Positions 14,702 through 17,371 of a DNA stretch of 17,371 nucleotides are shown in pieces. A program made the position numbers and the translations under genes. The notes beneath the pieces were generated by a model. It made no database searches, was not told the origin of the DNA, and was given only the letters and a program-made list of their open reading frames with translations. Each line of letters starts with the position of its first letter. The stretch's first letter is position 1. The DNA is taken from NCBI GenBank assembly GCA_964636945.1, contig CAZWVH010000060.1, positions 1-17,371 on the forward strand. The letters run 5' to 3'. Source of the stretch: CAZADA01 sp964636945. GTDB lineage: Bacteria; Pseudomonadota; Alphaproteobacteria; Caulobacterales; Maricaulaceae.

Positions 14702-15331
14702 CTAGTCGTCCCCTTCGTCGTCATCGCTTGACTTAGGGGTATATTCCTCGCCATCGATGATCACCTTGCCGTCTTGAATGATGATCGACTTGGCGTTGGC
14801 AATATCCTCGGAACGCAGATGAATTGTCTTACCAGCTTCGCCATCAATGGTGATGTCGAAGTCCGCATCGAACTCTGACAAATCCAAGTTGAGTTCGGCC
14901 ATTTTAATGTCGAGTTCGGCCATTTCGCGTTCCACTTCGGCCATGGCCTGCTCGATGCTGCTGCGGGCGATCTCATTCGCCATGGCCCCAATGCCATCCA
15001 TGTTATCGAGCTCCAGGTCGAGCTCAATCATCACGTTATCGAGTTCTTCCAATGCAACTTCGAGTTCCAGCTCAATCATCTCGCGCAGTGGTTGGCCGTC
15101 AATGAACAGCTCGCCGTCAAAAATCTCCACATTGCTTTCGCCATCTTCGTCACTCGAAATAACGATTTTGCGCTTGTGTTTGCCGTTGTGTTCCTCTTGC
15201 AGGATTTCCACGCGCGCATCGTCGCTGTCTTTGTCCTGCTTGTGTTCGTCCTGGTCTTGGGCCAAGGCCAACGGCGCGGTGCACAGCGCGGCGATGCTCA
15301 ATACGGCGGCAAGGTGAGATGTTCTGGTCAT
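14702..15331 (-). CDS. Secreted acidic coiled-coil protein, paralogue of the gene at 13868
   Basis: From the chosen ATG this is 209 residues. It has a cleavable signal peptide ending LALA (residue 24), then a charged Asp/Lys linker. A strand-like segment VEIFDGELFIDGQPL (68-82) follows, then two heptad arrays (about 84-112 and 124-154, including EMAELDI and KMAELNL) and DFDITIDG. The second strand-like segment is SIIIQDGKVIIDGEE (182-196), and the tail is acidic. Unlike its paralogue it lacks a lipobox, so it should be soluble in the periplasm. The frame stays open upstream into the nitrilase gene, but AGGGG (15340-15344, minus strand), 8 bases before ATG 15331, and the signal peptide support this start. 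Function unknown. Confidence 0.78.
   Translation of the reverse strand: MTRTSHLAAVLSIAALCTAPLALAQDQDEHKQDKDSDDARVEILQEEHNGKHKRKIVISSDEDGESNVEIFDGELFIDGQPLREMIELELEVALEELDNVMIELDLELDNMDGIGAMANEIARSSIEQAMAEVEREMAELDIKMAELNLDLSEFDADFDITIDGEAGKTIHLRSEDIANAKSIIIQDGKVIIDGEEYTPKSSDDDEGDD
14894..14944 (-). repeat. 21-base repeats encoding heptads
   Basis: The string TTCGGCCAT (plus strand) recurs at 14894, 14915 and 14936, exactly 21 bases apart. On the minus strand each copy encodes the MAE core of a seven-residue coiled-coil heptad. A more degenerate 21-base periodicity is also visible in the paralogue around 14254-14310. This is an in-gene repeat and not a CRISPR array. Confidence 0.7.
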
Positions 15332-15437
15332 GGTGGCTGCCCCTGATAGGAATGCGTTTGTCATAACGCGAACTCTCGCCCGACGTGCGTTACGGGGCGG
15401 TCGCCATCTTGTGACGATTGCGTAACGCCCCGTCCAC
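15332..15437 (-). promoter_or_regulatory. Upstream region of the soluble coiled-coil gene with repeated GTAACGC elements
   Basis: The plus strand reads GCGTTAC at 15387-15393 and GCGTAAC at 15420-15426, and CATAACGCG at 15362-15370 is a near-variant. CGGGGCG (15393-15399) is the exact reverse complement of CGCCCCG (15426-15432). GCGTTAC (15387-15393) is also the exact complement of GTAACGC (15423-15429), so two mutually exclusive pairings are possible. The copy at 15387 lies 55 bases before the ATG. This is probably a promoter/operator region for the paralogue pair; the regulator is not identified. Confidence 0.4.
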
Positions 15438-16412
15438 CTATTGGTCGAGGTTAGAGAATTTGACGGGCGTCTGCGGAGTCTCATTGACACTCAGCGAAAA
15501 AATATCGGGACGGGCATAGTGCCCCACCACGTCAAACTCATATTTGCCGCGCGCAAGGTCTGATGGGTCAAGCTGAGCGGTGAGTATGGCGTCCTGATCA
15601 TAAACCGGTGCGGCCAGGATCTCCCCCAATGGAGAAATGATGGTGGAGCCTCCACGGATCAGCACGTCGTCCGGATTGTCCGACATGCCTGGAGCGGTGT
15701 CGGCTGGCGCATCGCGACGTTTAAGATGTTGGACCGCAGAGACCACAAAGCATCGGCCTTCCATGGCGATCGTTCGCATGGTGGTCGCCCAACTGTCGCG
15801 GTCATCCACAGTGGGTGCGGCATAAATCTCAATGCCTTTTGCGTACATGCTGGCGCGCAATAGCGGCATATAGTTCTCCCAGCAGATCACTGCGCCCACC
15901 CGCCCGGACACCGTGTCAACCACGTCAAGTGTAGACCCATCGCCATAGCCCCAAATGATCCGCTCCATGACGGTGGGCATGACTTTACGATGGCGGCCAA
16001 TGAGCGCACCATCAGACCCAAAGATCAACGCAGTGCAGTAGAGCGTGCCGCGCCCTTCAGCGATTGCCGCGCGTTCGATGACGCCAACCACGAGAGTCGC
16101 CTTGGCCGTGCGGGCTGCTTTGGAAAGTCGCGTGACCTCGGGGCCGGGGACATCAACGGCCGCATCCCAATACCGTACGAACCAATCGCGTCCTTCTGGC
16201 GTGCGCGAGCCCACGCGGGCTCCAAAGTCGTGACCTTTGGGATATCCGCCGATGAACGCCTCGGGAAACACAATCACCTGCGAACATGAGGAATCCAGTT
16301 GCTGCAACTGTTTTGCGGCGTCCGACGCTAAGTCCTCAAACCGTTCCATCGTGGTCGGCGTATTAAATAACACCGTTCCGGTTTGAACTGCTGCGGCGAC
16401 AGTGGGGGTCAT
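15438..16412 (-). CDS. Nitrilase (carbon-nitrogen hydrolase)
   Basis: This is a nitrilase-superfamily enzyme of 324 residues that probably hydrolyses organic nitriles to carboxylic acids and ammonia in the cytoplasm. The catalytic triad is Glu51 in FPEAF, Lys143 in HRKVMPT, and nucleophile Cys177 in ICWENYMP. The stretch RKVMPTVMERIIWGYGDGS (142-160) and CWENYMPLLR are typical of true nitrilases, more than of amidases or cyanide hydratases, although aliphatic versus aromatic preference cannot be read. AAGGAGA (16417-16423, minus strand) sits 4 bases before the ATG. The coiled-coil gene follows on the same strand after a 106-base gap. No signal peptide or membrane segment is present. Confidence 0.92.
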   Translation of the reverse strand: MTPTVAAAVQTGTVLFNTPTTMERFEDLASDAAKQLQQLDSSCSQVIVFPEAFIGGYPKGHDFGARVGSRTPEGRDWFVRYWDAAVDVPGPEVTRLSKAARTAKATLVVGVIERAAIAEGRGTLYCTALIFGSDGALIGRHRKVMPTVMERIIWGYGDGSTLDVVDTVSGRVGAVICWENYMPLLRASMYAKGIEIYAAPTVDDRDSWATTMRTIAMEGRCFVVSAVQHLKRRDAPADTAPGMSDNPDDVLIRGGSTIISPLGEILAAPVYDQDAILTAQLDPSDLARGKYEFDVVGHYARPDIFSLSVNETPQTPVKFSNLDQ

Positions 16413-16423
16413 AGTCTCTCCTT

Positions 16424-16587
16424 GTTGAGCGGTGATATCTGAAGGCTAGTCGAACAGATAAATTCCTGAAATGGTTGGTTGTTGTGCGGACATGTAAGAA
16501 GTCTGTGGCTGAGCTATCGCTTTTTTTGCCGCAATTTGCGTATAGTGCGCCTGATTGTGAGGATGACATCATTCATGGGGACGCTGA
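16424..16587. promoter_or_regulatory. Divergent intergenic region between the nitrilase and the partial secreted protein
   Basis: This gap must hold promoters for both divergent genes. It contains a run of seven T (16521-16527), a small palindrome GCAATTTGC (16531-16539), and TATAGT (16541-16546), which could be a -10 element for the rightward gene. No matching -35 was found at a normal distance, so the promoter is only a suggestion. Confidence 0.3.
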
Positions 16588-17371
16588 ATGAATGGGCTTA
16601 GATCCGGCGTGGCTGCGGCGTGCCTGCTTCTCGCTGCAGCACAAGCGCCGGCGCACTCCCAAGATTCTGACGAGCGCGACATGCGTGGCGCCGAGCACAG
16701 CGCCATGTTGGGCGCACGGCCCACCGGGCTCGTTATTGTCAATCAGAAGAAGTTTCGCTCAGCGCGCGCGTTGTTTCGCCAGGCGGAGTACAACGCATCG
16801 AACTCAGCGCTCGAGCTCCAAGGCTCGGCGATCTACACGCTATACAAGAGCGTGTCTGACGCAGACCTGTTGGACATGTTTGGCGCATTTACCATCTCGA
16901 TACAGCGCCAAGGCTTTGAACAAGTTTATTCGTGCGTGAACTCCTCGTGCGGCGCGCCGGGAACGTTGGATCGCGATATTCGGCGCATCACCCCCCAGAT
17001 CGATGTGGAGCCGCGTAATCAGCGCTATGCGGTTTTCCGCAAAACGGACGATGATCTGGTGACCTATGCCCAGATTTACGCCACGGCCTCGCGCTCGGGC
17101 GGGCCGGTTTATGTGCGCGCTGATTTGGTCGCCACGCCGCGTTCGGCCGACGAAGCGGGCGATACTGCGGCGAACTCAACCATCGCTGCGCTTGCGCGTC
17201 CGATCCCCACCCCGGCGCCGCAGGCTGACATTCCGTCTGCTCCAGCGCCCGCACCGACGCCCACACCGATCCCGACGCCCACACCGACGCCGGATCCCAC
17301 GCCCACCCCCACACCGCTTCCCACACCGACCCCAACGCCAAACCCGATCCCGACGCCGGTTCCCACCCCCC
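16588..17371 (+). CDS. Secreted protein with Pro/Thr-rich linker, 3' end outside the window
   Basis: The reading frame starts at ATG 16588 (GGGGA about 6 bases upstream) and is open to the window edge, giving 261 residues without a stop. Residues 1-24 form a signal peptide (VAAACLLLAAAQAPAHS). The mature domain starts DERDMRGAEHSAMLGARPTG and includes Cys116 and Cys121 (YSCVNSSCG). This layout resembles the DUF4892-type domain found in outer-membrane or periplasmic proteins, a moderate-confidence guess. From about residue 206 the sequence becomes almost pure Pro/Thr (PTPTP, with spaced D, L, N and V) up to the edge. Such linkers usually join a periplasmic domain to a second domain, for example an OmpA-like peptidoglycan-binding domain, which would lie outside. 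An overlapping frame starting at 16592 is a shadow. Confidence 0.8.
   Translation, partial: MNGLRSGVAAACLLLAAAQAPAHSQDSDERDMRGAEHSAMLGARPTGLVIVNQKKFRSARALFRQAEYNASNSALELQGSAIYTLYKSVSDADLLDMFGAFTISIQRQGFEQVYSCVNSSCGAPGTLDRDIRRITPQIDVEPRNQRYAVFRKTDDDLVTYAQIYATASRSGGPVYVRADLVATPRSADEAGDTAANSTIAALARPIPTPAPQADIPSAPAPAPTPTPIPTPTPTPDPTPTPTPLPTPTPTPNPIPTPVPTP
17203..17371 (+). repeat. Pro/Thr codon repeat tract
   Basis: This low-complexity tract is built from variations of CCNACN hexamers (CCG ACG CCC ACA and similar) that encode Pro-Thr pairs. It runs to the window edge. Units such as CCGACGCCCACA recur nearly unchanged, so the tract could vary in length between strains through slippage or recombination. 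Confidence 0.75.

Noticed and set aside
14894..14944. CRISPR-like periodic repeat
   Set aside because: The 21-base period matches coiled-coil heptads within a gene, there are no unique spacers and no cas genes.
16592..16939. Plus-strand frame of 115 codons near the right end
   Set aside because: It overlaps the true gene in a different frame. The frame from 16588 has a signal peptide, stays open to the edge and has a coherent domain plus linker, while this one is Arg/Ser/Thr-rich without structure.
17109..17366. Gly/Val-repeat protein on the minus strand
   Set aside because: It is the antisense reading of the Pro/Thr codon repeat. The GVGVG pattern is a by-product of low complexity.

Overview
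This 17.4 kb window looks like chromosomal DNA from a GC-rich alphaproteobacterium. A member of the Hyphomonadaceae, Maricaulaceae or Caulobacterales group would fit, but that placement is inference from gene style and not a sequence match. Genes are tightly packed, with short gaps and several convergent pairs. I see no tRNA or rRNA, CRISPR array, insertion sequence, integrase or att-like repeat, so this reads as ordinary chromosome with some poorly characterised small genes.

Left third (174-7138): a cytochrome bd module in divergent layout. cydDC, the heterodimeric ABC exporter needed to assemble cytochrome bd, runs leftward with a 4-base ATGA overlap. cydA, cydB and the tiny subunit gene cydX run rightward. 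The two arms share a 201 bp intergenic region that carries an imperfect 19 bp palindrome in an AT-rich island. cydX is followed by a 74-residue membrane protein that I do not recognise, whose ribosome binding site can pair with an upstream C-run.

Middle (7198-13381): a divergent diacylglycerol-kinase-fold protein; a large amidase-signature enzyme with a twin-arginine lipoprotein signal; a small secreted Arg/Asp/His-rich protein; a leftward three-helix membrane protein; a DAACS-type dicarboxylate/acidic amino acid symporter; and a leftward PanE/ApbA-type ketopantoate reductase homologue.

Right (13469-17371): a small membrane protein; two tandem leftward paralogues encoding secreted acidic coiled-coil proteins, one a predicted lipoprotein and the other soluble periplasmic; a nitrilase with a complete catalytic triad; and a divergent secreted protein whose gene runs off the right edge inside a Pro/Thr-rich linker.

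The most unusual material is the paralogue pair. Both proteins have the same architecture: a DG...(V/I)DG motif, a heptad-repeat helix, then a second DG...IDG motif. Both genes have a GTAACGC element at nearly the same distance (55 and 56 nt) from the start codon. I cannot assign them a function.
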